The notes beneath the pieces are model-generated. The model was not told where the DNA came from. It did no database searches and was given only the letters and a program-made list of their open reading frames with translations. DNA of 64,000 nt. It comes from Paenibacillus_L residui. Its GTDB lineage: Bacteria; Bacillota; Bacilli; Paenibacillales; NBRC-103111. Below, piece after piece: positions 9,188-16,808 of this stretch (positions are counted from its first letter, which is position 1; each line of letters opens with the position of its first letter). A program made the translations under genes and the position numbers. Location of the stretch: NCBI RefSeq assembly GCF_042677205.1, contig NZ_JBHTIU010000030.1, forward strand, positions 17,666-81,665, given 5' to 3'.

Positions 9188-9442
9188 TGATTGGCAGTTC
9201 CTTCTCTTCCCCGACCAACGACATCGCTCCCCGCTCTAAGCGGCAGCAGGCTGGTTCCAGCCGTCTAGGAAGCGTATCAATCGTTCTCAAACCAGACACA
9301 ACGTCTGGAGAAGAACACCTCCCCTACTCAAAAAGTCAGCAAGTTGTATATAGAAAGAGAAATATTGATTCCAATTTGATTCCCACAATCGTTATTTTTG
9401 GGCAATATTATCCCATATCTGATATACAACTGATTTACATTG

Positions 9443-9471
9443 ATTATATTTTGATAAGTAAGCGTTGTCAA
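9443..9471 (-). promoter_or_regulatory. Consensus sigma-A promoter for the transporter operon
   Basis: On the minus strand TTGACA (9471-9466) and TATAAT (9448-9443) are spaced by 17 bases, a perfect vegetative promoter. The -35 region merges with TGACAACGCTTAC, a second cre-like stretch, so CcpA could block polymerase there. The predicted start near 9436 leaves a leader of about 340 bases. That leader holds a CCAGAC/GTCTGG hairpin near 9292-9308. Confidence 0.75.
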
Positions 9472-9494
9472 CGAAAACATCCAAGTCCCCGGCG

Positions 9495-9539
9495 CAAAAA
9501 AAAGAAGCGATAGCGGTCTTCCTTCACCGCTATCGCTTC
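9495..9539 (-). terminator. Rho-independent terminator of the GntR-SBP gene
   Basis: A 13-bp perfect stem (GAAGCGATAGCGG with its complement, 9504-9516 and 9527-9539) is followed on the minus strand by eight T residues. It begins nine bases after the regulator's stop codon and lies before the operon promoter. Confidence 0.9.
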
Positions 9540-9547
9540 GTCATCTG

Positions 9548-10945
9548 TCAAATTAATTGCTTCGATTGCCTCATCCACTTACTCAATTCCCGATGCAGCT
9601 CTTCTTCATCAATCATATTGGACCAATAGGCGTTCAGGCTTTTCCGGAAGCTTTTCAACGCATGGATGGGCAGGCCCAGCTCCCGGTGATAGTAAAACGT
9701 CGGAAACATTTCCCGGTACATCAAGTAGCGGGAAGGACGGTTGATATCGTTGTCGACATTCATTTCGGCCATGCTTTTCCGTGCGGGAATGCTGACCGTT
9801 CTTTCCCTTATTAACCTCTGCGCTTCCGGAGAGATGAGGAAATCAACTAATTTCCGGGCGGCTTCCTTCTCCCGCGAATTCGCGGCAACGGCCGCTCCTA
9901 TCGTAATGATGAGCGTCTTCTGGGGGTCCCGGTGCTTCAGGGTCGGTAGAGGCGCCAAATCATAGTCCAGCGGCAAATGCTTGGTTTCGTTCAGGTTAAA
10001 GTAAGTGGTCAGAATCATCGAGACCTGCTCCTGCTCGAACAAAGGGATGGTCGCATCCTCGTAATCTCCGGCCAAATATTTAGGAAAAATCGTATGATTG
10101 TTGACCAGCTTGCTGTAAATTCTGAGGCTGTTCGCTGTTTGGGCAGCCAACCCCCCGTCCTCGGCCTCTTCCACGCAGTCTAGCCCGCTCTGAAGCAGGA
10201 AGACGGAATAGCGGTTTTCCGAAGCTGGGACGAAATAAATCGCATGCCGGCCCCGCCTCTCGGACAGCTTAACGGCGGCATCGATCAGATCCTCCCACGT
10301 CCAGTAGCTGTCAGGCTCAGGCAGCCCCGCTTCCCGGAAGTGCGCCCGGTTATAACAGAGCACCACGGGCGAGAAGGAGATCGGGTAGGCCAGCAGCTGG
10401 TCTTGATGGATAAAGGCTTCATTGGCGATCGGATAAAGGGACGTGTCCTTCTCCAGCGGCTCGAGCAATGAATCGAACCCGCTCTCCACCATTTCCTGAA
10501 ACTGCAGACTGTTGAAGGAAACGACATCGAGGAGCCCGTTATCCATCAGCTCGCCTGCCGATTGAACGTGATCGAACCGGTTCAAGGTGATGGGCCGGAC
10601 ATGAATACCGGGATTCAACCGGTGGAATTCCACAAGCAGCTCGTCCAGCATGAAGTCGCTGGTCAATGAGGAGTTGCAGCCGAAATTAATTCTGATCTTC
10701 TCGCGCGCCGTTTCCATCACCATACTGCCTACCCGGTCGATTTTGACAATAAGGCCCTCTTCCACAAGCTGCTCCAACCCTCTGCGGACCGATTTATTGC
10801 TTAATTGGAACTGCTTGGCCAACGCGCTCTCGGAAGGCAAATAGGTTCCAGGCTGACGAATGCCGCTCAATATGTCCGTCCGCAGCTTGCCCACCATACG
10901 GTCCAACCGTTCCTGGAACGATTGGCGTCCTGATTTACTATTCAT
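9548..10945 (-). CDS. GntR-type HTH fused to a solute-binding-protein domain (transcriptional regulator)
   Basis: The 465-residue protein begins with a GntR winged helix (about 10-80), seen as TYLPSESALAKQFQLSNKSVRRGLEQLVEEG. It continues directly into a type II periplasmic-binding-protein fold (about 85-440) with PVVLCYNRAHFREAGLPEP and YWTWEDLIDAA, hallmarks of SBP family 1. No signal peptide is present, so the binding fold acts in the cytoplasm as the ligand sensor. Immediately upstream of the LplABC operon and in the same direction, it most likely controls that operon in response to the imported compound. RBS GGGAG is nine bases before ATG. Whether it activates or represses is not visible. 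Confidence 0.85.
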   Translation of the reverse strand: MNSKSGRQSFQERLDRMVGKLRTDILSGIRQPGTYLPSESALAKQFQLSNKSVRRGLEQLVEEGLIVKIDRVGSMVMETAREKIRINFGCNSSLTSDFMLDELLVEFHRLNPGIHVRPITLNRFDHVQSAGELMDNGLLDVVSFNSLQFQEMVESGFDSLLEPLEKDTSLYPIANEAFIHQDQLLAYPISFSPVVLCYNRAHFREAGLPEPDSYWTWEDLIDAAVKLSERRGRHAIYFVPASENRYSVFLLQSGLDCVEEAEDGGLAAQTANSLRIYSKLVNNHTIFPKYLAGDYEDATIPLFEQEQVSMILTTYFNLNETKHLPLDYDLAPLPTLKHRDPQKTLIITIGAAVAANSREKEAARKLVDFLISPEAQRLIRERTVSIPARKSMAEMNVDNDINRPSRYLMYREMFPTFYYHRELGLPIHALKSFRKSLNAYWSNMIDEEELHRELSKWMRQSKQLI

Positions 10946-10990
10946 GTATGAAAACTCCCAACGGTTAATAGTTTTACATCAGATACCCTT

Positions 10991-11019
10991 ATTTTCTACA
11001 AACGAAGATAACCTGTCAA
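10991..11019 (-). promoter_or_regulatory. Probable promoter of the GntR-SBP gene
   Basis: On the minus strand a perfect TTGACA (11019-11014) is followed after 17 bases by GAAAAT (10996-10991), a weak -10. The gene starts 45 bases further on. Confidence 0.5.
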
Positions 11020-11235
11020 CTGAGGGGGAGCGGTGGCGTATAGAAGGGGCTTGCCCCCCTTAACCAGAAGCCGATCACTTTCCCCCAGCGAGCGGTGAGA
11101 CGATTCCGCCCGTAACCGACATTGATCTTCACGCCGCCCGCAGCACCACCCGTTGATGCAAATTATGGCTGATTAATGGGAGCGATATTTTCCATTTTCG
11201 CCTGTGGGAAGTTGGGAGGAGCCATCTGGCTGGAT

Positions 11236-11424
11236 CTAACTGGATTTTATACAGGTAGAATAAAGTGAATGGTAGAAAAGGATTAAACTAAGTGGAAAAT
11301 ATACAGTTAGAATCGAGAATTTTGGCCAATTTTCCACTTTTTATATAAAATATATGGAGGTTTTCCAGTTAGTTTTCGAATTTCACCCTAAAAGAGTAAA
11401 ACTAACTGGATGAAATCCATTTAG
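11236..11424. repeat. Four-hairpin dispersed intergenic repeat, copy 1
   Basis: Four imperfect palindromes of about 22-23 bases lie at 11236-11258, 11288-11310, 11351-11372 and 11402-11424. Each has the form CTAACTGgA-loop-TCCAgTTAG or a close variant. The same order, spacing and linking text occur at 29112-29299 and 43995-44182. No reading frame spans it. Apart from this element, the non-coding stretch 10946-11520 shows nothing I recognise except the regulator's promoter. Confidence 0.8.
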
Positions 11425-11521
11425 ACACCTACGCCGATTCCCCTGGCACTCCGACCTGTCAGATAAAGTGCACGTCCCGAAAAAGGTTACTAGAAAAATC
11501 GCTGCCTCCGCCGGAAAAATT

Positions 11522-11668
11522 AAAAAAGCTCCAAACGGAGCCCTGGAAAAAACCCCACAAGTGACGTATGACCTTCGAAGCTTATTCCGGGTACTTTGCG
11601 GGAAGCCCCTCTCGATGATGAATAACCCGGCATTAGCGGAAGCTTTTTGTGCCAGTAGGAATCTTTGT
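11522..11668. repeat. Composite intergenic repeat: hairpin element with nested palindromic unit
   Basis: The outer parts (AAAAAAGCTCC... and AATAACCCGG..TTAGCGGAAGCTTTTTGTGCCAGTAGG) match the uninterrupted copy at 23931-24011. Inside lies a palindromic unit (11553-11602, inverted) homologous to the 64-bp tandem repeats at 46248-46433, with CTTTGCGGG and CCCCACAAG arms and a central TTCGAA. On the minus strand GCTCC-GTTT-GGAGC followed by TTTTTT (11541-11522) could terminate transcription. Confidence 0.7.
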
Positions 11669-11710
11669 TCTGCACCACAATCACACCGTACATATTGCCG
11701 CCTAAGTAGT

Positions 11711-11736
11711 AAAACACCGCATCCTCGCGGATGCGG
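11711..11736 (-). terminator. Terminator of the TIR two-gene operon
   Basis: CCGCATCC-GCGA-GGATGCGG (11736-11717 on the minus strand) is followed by TGTTTTAC. It begins ten bases after the stop codon of the small gene. Confidence 0.75.
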
Positions 11737-11745
11737 CTTGATATT

Positions 11746-11916
11746 TTACTTGTATATAGGCTTTCCGTATTCCGCCTTCTTCTCAAATAGGACGGTATAC
11801 ATCTCATCGTGTCCGTCTAAGGAAGGTGCAAGGACAATCTTGGTTCCCTCGTCATGCTTGAGCGTGGAAGGCTTAAGTGCAGATTTCCTGAATGCCTGCC
11901 TTGGTTTATGGCTCAT
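11746..11916 (-). CDS. 56-residue uncharacterised protein coupled to the TIR gene
   Basis: A short open frame encodes MSHKPRQAFRKSALKPST... ending EYGKPIYK. The N-terminal third is strongly basic, the middle is acidic (HDE, DGHDE), and there is no membrane segment. Its ATG at 11916 overlaps the TGA of the TIR gene (ATGA) and is preceded by AGGAGG ten bases upstream, so it is translated by coupling. A good terminator follows at once. I recognise no family. The position suggests an accessory, inhibitor or immunity partner of the TIR protein, but this is inference only. Confidence 0.75.
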   Translation of the reverse strand: MSHKPRQAFRKSALKPSTLKHDEGTKIVLAPSLDGHDEMYTVLFEKKAEYGKPIYK

Positions 11917-12929
11917 GTTGATTCCCCTCCTAATAAATCATGGATTGAATCCAACAAAGGTTTATTGAGATAGCAGATTTCTTCAAAATGCCGGGGTGTA
12001 ACCTGAGTGGTTCCTCTAAGATGAATAGTAAAGACGTATCTCTTAGCTAAAGGATAACATAAGATGTATTCCTTCACAACAGATTTGCGGTTGCGCTGGC
12101 TGAACGTGACATTTCCATTCGTATGAACGTCCACAACGTGGATAATTTCATCCCCGGGCTTCTTGTCTTTGTTGGCATTAAGGGAATATTCCAGCCCGAT
12201 CCGGCCTACCCCGTCGCTTCCGACCTGCCGGATGACGTCCTCGAACGCTTTGAACAGGGCGGCTCCGCTCACGGTATAAGGGCTGGACAAGAAGGAAAGC
12301 CGGAGGGCTCTGCACATTTTATTATATAACGCCGTATCCAAGGCTGCCTTATCATTCAATTCTTCAAAAAAACCGATGATTTTCAATAATCGGTCCCTCT
12401 CCTCCTCGGATTCCCGAAGAAGCACTAACGGATCAGGCTCTTTGCGGCCGAGCCGTTCGATGATTCCGCCGATTTTCCCGCAGGCTACGCCGACGGCGGC
12501 ATTCCAATTCTGTGAATGAAAGGGATAAGTGAGAGTGGTCATGCCGAATAAATCGGAAGGCGTTCGGAAGCCTTCAATCCGTGATTCATCACCGTCCTCC
12601 TGCTCGGGAATATCTTTAGGGACGAGGAAGAAGACGCGTTCTCTGCCCAGCTTGCTCCAGAACAACCCCATTTCAAAGACCGTGTTATCCCTCGTAGTAT
12701 AATACAGCTTGCCGCGGAAGTTGGTGACATCGTCGGGATGAAAAACAAACACGGCAAAATCACTCTCTTGCATTTGCTGCTCCAAATCCTGCATCGTATA
12801 GCGATTCACTTGAAAGACTCCCCGGTGCCACGGAGTGACAACCGCGAAATGCTCCAGCTCCTCCTGGACGGCATTAACGATAGGAATCGCTTCCTTGGAT
12901 GATCCTATAAATACGGCCGGTTTGCTCAT
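11913..12929 (-). CDS. TIR-like (CAP12/Pycsar-type) nucleotide-binding effector with unknown C-terminal domain
   Basis: Residues 1 to about 160 match the TIR-like domain found in CBASS and Pycsar effectors: AVFIGSSKEA at the first strand, WHRGVFQ, FAVFVFHPDDV, and RDNTVFEMGLFWSKLGRERVFF. The Glu of FEMG (about 86) is the predicted NADase residue. A long charged helix (about 165-190) leads to a C-terminal region (about 195-338), rich in beta strands, that I do not recognise. It could sense a signal. No cyclase gene is nearby. By family knowledge the N-terminus would cleave NAD+ when activated. The gene is coupled to a 56-residue downstream protein. The start ATG 12929 gives the full domain. 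Confidence 0.8.
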   Translation of the reverse strand: MSKPAVFIGSSKEAIPIVNAVQEELEHFAVVTPWHRGVFQVNRYTMQDLEQQMQESDFAVFVFHPDDVTNFRGKLYYTTRDNTVFEMGLFWSKLGRERVFFLVPKDIPEQEDGDESRIEGFRTPSDLFGMTTLTYPFHSQNWNAAVGVACGKIGGIIERLGRKEPDPLVLLRESEEERDRLLKIIGFFEELNDKAALDTALYNKMCRALRLSFLSSPYTVSGAALFKAFEDVIRQVGSDGVGRIGLEYSLNANKDKKPGDEIIHVVDVHTNGNVTFSQRNRKSVVKEYILCYPLAKRYVFTIHLRGTTQVTPRHFEEICYLNKPLLDSIHDLLGGEST

Positions 12930-13217
12930 ACGCTCCCCCAGATAAGGTATGATCTACTTTCCACATTATAACATAAAAAGATTGGACAGGACCTTAGAAT
13001 GAGGGGGAAGCGGGAAATGACATGCATTTTTGCGCGTCTTCTGCGAGTTTTACCGGATTTCCGTCAAAAGACATGTACTTCCTCTGCATGTCTTTTAACA
13101 ATACGCGCCTCTCCCGGCCCTCGTTACGGCTTGGCAAGATGCGGTCTTCTCCAATTTAAGGGGCGACAACCCCTACTTCATTGTGGAAACCGACAGGAGC
13201 AAGTTAACCGGCGAACC
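12930..13217. other. Intergenic region with inverted repeat / possible terminator
   Basis: The hairpin AAAAGACATG (13066-13075) with CATGTCTTTT (13087-13096) is perfect over ten pairs. On the minus strand it is followed by TTTTGACGG, so it may terminate the LysM gene. GACATGCATTTTTGCG at 13018-13033 repeats the word. The layout recalls the cluster at 3895-4030. No further gene is visible. Confidence 0.55.
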
Positions 13218-14726
13218 TTACGGTACGAAGGCCAAGGTGGAAGAAAGCCCGGCGATATGCCCCCTATCCGCCCACAAGATAAAATACGGATAGACAGTCC
13301 CTCCGATAACAACCGGTCGCGGGTACCTGGCAATTAGCGCGCTCTGTCCTTTCATCTCCGCAGGCTGGTCTTTGGAGGGAAGGATGAAGCAGGCTTCCTG
13401 TCCGCTCACCCGCGCTTTAATGATTCGAGGCTGGGAGCCATAGGGCCTTAAAGGATGAAAGGCTTCCCCGCGGCACACCTGACCCAGATCAGCCTCCGCG
13501 GAAATGGCCGACACTTGAAAGAACCCGTCCGGCCCCTCATATCTTTCATCGTTTACCCTATGCCAATGCGAAGGATACAGCAGTCTGATCTTATAGACCG
13601 GACTGAAATAAGTGATTTTCTCCGGGCGTTCGACGTCAGCAGACGGCGACCACTGCAGGGCGGTGATCCTGATTCCGTCCAGCCATCGGATAGGCTCGGG
13701 GTGCCGAAGGTCGACCACCCACATTTCGTCAGCGAAATCCTGCTCCGTACAACCGGACAAATAAGCGATCTTCCGTCCATTCGGCGACCAGGAGACCGGT
13801 GTGGCAAAACAATCGGAGACCGCCCTTACCCGATCATTGTCTCCCCGGCGTCCTACGGTTCGGATCTGCGAGTAATACCCGCGCCCTTCTTCGAATGCGG
13901 TGGCGCTGTATGCAATATGCATAGAATCGGGGGACCATTCCGGGAAGTAGTTTTTGGCGAGCGGCCCCCCTTTCACTTCATACACTCGACCGGTCGCTAA
14001 TTCCACAGTATGAATAATCGAAATACTGACGCCGGGAGTGGTATACAGAGCAAAAGCCCCATCCGGCGAAAGCCGGACATTGTGAAGAGGGCCTTCCGTA
14101 TTCCGCGTTATCTGCTGCTGACCCGTTCCGTCCGTGCGTATTCGGTATAACTGGCTGATGCCGGAAGCATCCGGAGCCTGAAACAATAGCCGGGCACCGT
14201 CAGGGAACCATTGGACGTCCGTTGCCCCGGGCCGCTGAATGCTGTGCGCTTCATGTGTAGCAACGTCATAGATAAGAATGCGGTCCCGCTTAGTGTAAGC
14301 CAGCTTCCGGCCGTCTGGCGACCAATCCAATACGCCCCCCTCTCCTTCATCCAACTGATCGATGCCGGCAAGTGAGCCGGTTGTGACTCCAACCACATAG
14401 ACGACTCCATTCTTGCCCGCGAACGCTATTCTGCGGCTGTCCGGCGACCATACCGGAGTGGAGAAGGAAGCCCCCAATCCGTTCGTTAACGGCCTGTTCG
14501 CCCCGGTACGGGGATTAAACAACCATAGATCGTCATGCCCGCCGCGACTGGAGAAATAGGCGATCAGCCCTTCGGCTCCAGAAGGAATGGAGAGCCGCTG
14601 GCCGACGTAAATCGTGTATGGCGAGCTTAGCAGGTTTGCCGATATAAGAGACTCCACCGGAATCTCCCACCGCTTGGCAATCTTATATAAGGTATCTCCC
14701 GAACGAACCCTGTATGATAACTGCAT
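13218..14726 (-). CDS. LysM domain plus TolB-like beta-propeller protein
   Basis: The 502-residue protein starts with one LysM peptidoglycan-binding domain (about 4-49: YRVRSGDTLYKIAKRWEIPVE and YVGQRLSIP). A run of WD40-like TolB/PD40 blades follows (about 55-360), with repeated WSPDSRRIAF, WSPDGRKLAY, WFPDGARLLF, LSPDGAFALY and WSPNGRKIAY. A last region (about 365-502) begins YPSHWHRV. There is no signal peptide, yet the LysM domain implies contact with wall glycan, for example in the mother cell or spore. It is monocistronic. Similar LysM-propeller proteins are common in Paenibacillus, but their role is not known to me. Confidence 0.85.
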   Translation of the reverse strand: MQLSYRVRSGDTLYKIAKRWEIPVESLISANLLSSPYTIYVGQRLSIPSGAEGLIAYFSSRGGHDDLWLFNPRTGANRPLTNGLGASFSTPVWSPDSRRIAFAGKNGVVYVVGVTTGSLAGIDQLDEGEGGVLDWSPDGRKLAYTKRDRILIYDVATHEAHSIQRPGATDVQWFPDGARLLFQAPDASGISQLYRIRTDGTGQQQITRNTEGPLHNVRLSPDGAFALYTTPGVSISIIHTVELATGRVYEVKGGPLAKNYFPEWSPDSMHIAYSATAFEEGRGYYSQIRTVGRRGDNDRVRAVSDCFATPVSWSPNGRKIAYLSGCTEQDFADEMWVVDLRHPEPIRWLDGIRITALQWSPSADVERPEKITYFSPVYKIRLLYPSHWHRVNDERYEGPDGFFQVSAISAEADLGQVCRGEAFHPLRPYGSQPRIIKARVSGQEACFILPSKDQPAEMKGQSALIARYPRPVVIGGTVYPYFILWADRGHIAGLSSTLAFVP

Positions 14727-14987
14727 GGATCACATCTCCCGATGGTTTATTTGCCCATATACTATTCGTTCGGTTCGTGTCGGGTTCGAAATTCGGCTCT
14801 GTCATATGTAAGTTATATTAACCTATCATTTTTTCATATCGATGGCCGAAGAATAACCGGAAATGATATAATGGGAAAAAATGGGACAAACATCCTCGTA
14901 GCATTAGATTGTGGATACTAAACCATGCGATGAGCCGTTTGCAAACAATTGCTGCCGAACGCGCTCTTGGGAAAGGGGAATTAGCGA

Positions 14988-16001
14988 ATGCCGTCTGAAC
15001 CTATTCAAGTCCTGCCCTACGGCCTGGGACCGATCGGAATCAAGATCGTCGAGAATTGCCTGCTGACTCAATCCGTCCGCCTGATTTCCGCGGTCGATAT
15101 CGATCCTGTCAAAATCGGGCGGGATGTCGGAGAATTAGCCGGAAGAGAGCATGCCGGCATACCGGTTGTGGCCACGGTAGAAGATGCCGGGACTCCTCTG
15201 ATTCGCGGCCGGAGGATCGCCCTTCATGCAACCGGTTCGAAGCTGGTTAGCGTGTGGCCGCAAATTAAGCAGCTGTTGGACCACGGGTATTCGGTGGTTT
15301 CAACCTGTGAGGAATTGTCCTATCCTTGGCATCGTTATCCTGAACTGTCGCGGGAAATCGACCAATACGCCCGCGATCGCCGGCAAATCGTCATTGGGAC
15401 CGGAGTTAATCCCGGCTTTGTCATGGATTCCCTGGCCCTGTTCATCACTTCAGTCACCCGAGACATTTCCGCAATCCATGTATCCCGCCGAGTGGATGTG
15501 GCCAAACGCCGAATTCCGCTGCAGAAGAAGGTGGGGGCCGGTATGACCCCGGAACAGTTCAAGCAGCTGGCGGAACAAAACCGCATCGGGCATGTCGGTC
15601 TGGAAGAATCGCTGCGGCTGATTGCTTACGGATTGAATCTCGGCTTGTCCGATGTGACTAATACTATCGAGCCGGTCATTGCCGAGGAAGACATCGAACT
15701 GGCTGCGGGGCCCGTCAAGAAAAATGAGGTGATCGGCCTCCATCAAATATCCCGCGGACTGGCCGCGGGTCATATTCCGATCGAGCTGGATCTGATTATG
15801 TGTGCAGGCGCCAAGCAGGAAGACCGGATTACTCTGGAAACTACAGATATGGGCAAGCTGGATATCGTCGTTCCCGGCGGCATCTTTGGCGATACCGCGA
15901 CGGCCAACATCGTCGTCAGTACCGCAAGAACGATTCATTCGTTCTCGGGAAGCGGGCTGCTGACCATGGCGGATATCCCGATAACGAGGAATGTACGGTA
16001 A
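14988..16001 (+). CDS. NAD(P)-dependent dehydrogenase, 2,4-diaminopentanoate dehydrogenase / DapB-like
   Basis: This 337-residue oxidoreductase has an N-terminal Rossmann fold (LPYGLGPIGIKIVENCL, then SAVDIDPVKIGRD). The middle holds ALHATGSKL, GYSVVSTCEELSYPW and IGTGVNPGFVMDSL, as in 2,4-diaminopentanoate dehydrogenase of ornithine fermentation and the dihydrodipicolinate-reductase-like family. AAAGGGGAA precedes the ATG. No other ornithine-degradation gene is adjacent, so the natural substrate is open; an amino-acid-derived amine is likely. It is rightward and alone, with a large hairpin after it. Confidence 0.8.
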   Translation: MPSEPIQVLPYGLGPIGIKIVENCLLTQSVRLISAVDIDPVKIGRDVGELAGREHAGIPVVATVEDAGTPLIRGRRIALHATGSKLVSVWPQIKQLLDHGYSVVSTCEELSYPWHRYPELSREIDQYARDRRQIVIGTGVNPGFVMDSLALFITSVTRDISAIHVSRRVDVAKRRIPLQKKVGAGMTPEQFKQLAEQNRIGHVGLEESLRLIAYGLNLGLSDVTNTIEPVIAEEDIELAAGPVKKNEVIGLHQISRGLAAGHIPIELDLIMCAGAKQEDRITLETTDMGKLDIVVPGGIFGDTATANIVVSTARTIHSFSGSGLLTMADIPITRNVR

Positions 16002-16118
16002 CCTTTTCTCATCCCTTGGTAAGAAGTTGTAAGGCGAGCCAATGTGAATAGAACGATAGCGGCCACTTTTTATTTAGATGACGAACATGAGTACAATATC
16101 TTCTAAGGTAAAATACTG

Positions 16119-16161
16119 AGAGATGCTGGAACAAGGACCTCGGGTCCCGTCCGGCATCTCT
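16119..16161 (+). terminator. Long hairpin downstream of the dehydrogenase gene
   Basis: AGAGATGCTGGA pairs with TCCGGCATCTCT, and a nested GGACC/GGGTCC lies inside. The T run after it is weak (GCTTGTTAG). It is probably a terminator. Confidence 0.55.
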
Positions 16162-16186
16162 GCTTGTTAGTGGACGCCTCAATTCA

Positions 16187-16252
16187 TTACTTAATCCACA
16201 AGCCTGCCAAAATTACGATGATGAGCCCCGGCACCAGCCATATTTTTCTCAT
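16187..16252 (-). CDS. Possible 21-residue hydrophobic peptide
   Basis: An ATG with GGAGG eight bases upstream opens a frame for MRKIWLVPGLIIVILAGLWIK, one membrane-spanning segment with basic ends. Such peptides occur as small membrane proteins or type I toxins, but no antisense RNA or known family is evident. A second, overlapping minus-strand frame contains ITFETGVLIIGISVL, which faintly resembles holin-like toxins but lacks a proper start. Expression is unproven. Confidence 0.4.
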   Translation of the reverse strand: MRKIWLVPGLIIVILAGLWIK

Positions 16253-16517
16253 CAAACATTCCTCCTAAGCTCAAACAGGATGAGACAATATCTTTGTCCA
16301 ACAATCGCTTTTCTTGACTCAGCACGCTAATGCCAATGATTAGCACCCCTGTTTCAAATGTAATGAACCCACCTTTCTCCAGTCTAGAGAGGACCTTACA
16401 TCAACCTTAAATTAAAAATCACCATATTCCAATCAGGGAAAAAACAATAAAGCCGATTATTCCCAAGCTAAGGAATGATCAGCTTTTACTTTTATTAATT
16501 GAATTAATTAACGAGGG
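16253..16517. other. Non-coding region after the small peptide
   Basis: AT-rich DNA with a purine-rich RBS-like GGAGAAAGGTGGG on the minus strand near 16380 but no ATG behind it. No gene, promoter or repeat can be supported here. Confidence 0.4.
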
Positions 16518-16808
16518 CTACAATTCTCCTTCCAGCATCCTTGTCAAATAAACGTCGGGCTGAGCCAACAACTCGCCAAAGGTGCACAGGCCCGCATATT
16601 CCCTATGCTCTTCATCGTAGCTACCGATGCATCTGGCCTTCGGATTCAGACAATCGCGATATGGGAGTGTATTCGGCCATCTCCGCATTACTACCGCTCA
16701 CCGCAATCGTGTAGGCCCGCTCGCCGCCTTTTTCCATCAGGGTCACATCCGCGCCCCTTTCGACCAAATATTTCACCAGGCAAGATCGCCATTCCGTGCA
16801 GCTAAAGT
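16518..16808 (-). pseudogene. Decayed ankyrin-repeat gene fragment
   Basis: Minus-strand pieces in different frames read LAARNGDLAW, then KYLVERGADVTLMEKGGERA and AYTIAVSGSNAEMAEY, which is a typical ankyrin repeat. A third frame gives RDCLNPKARCIGSYDEE and a C-terminus ending TRMLEGEL with a stop at 16518. At least two frameshifts and the missing N-terminus make it non-functional. It abuts the stop of the helicase gene. Confidence 0.65.

Noticed and set aside
11468..11968. Plus-strand 166-codon ORF
   Set aside because: It lies across the composite repeat, the terminator and the opposite strand of the small TIR-linked gene; composition is non-coding.
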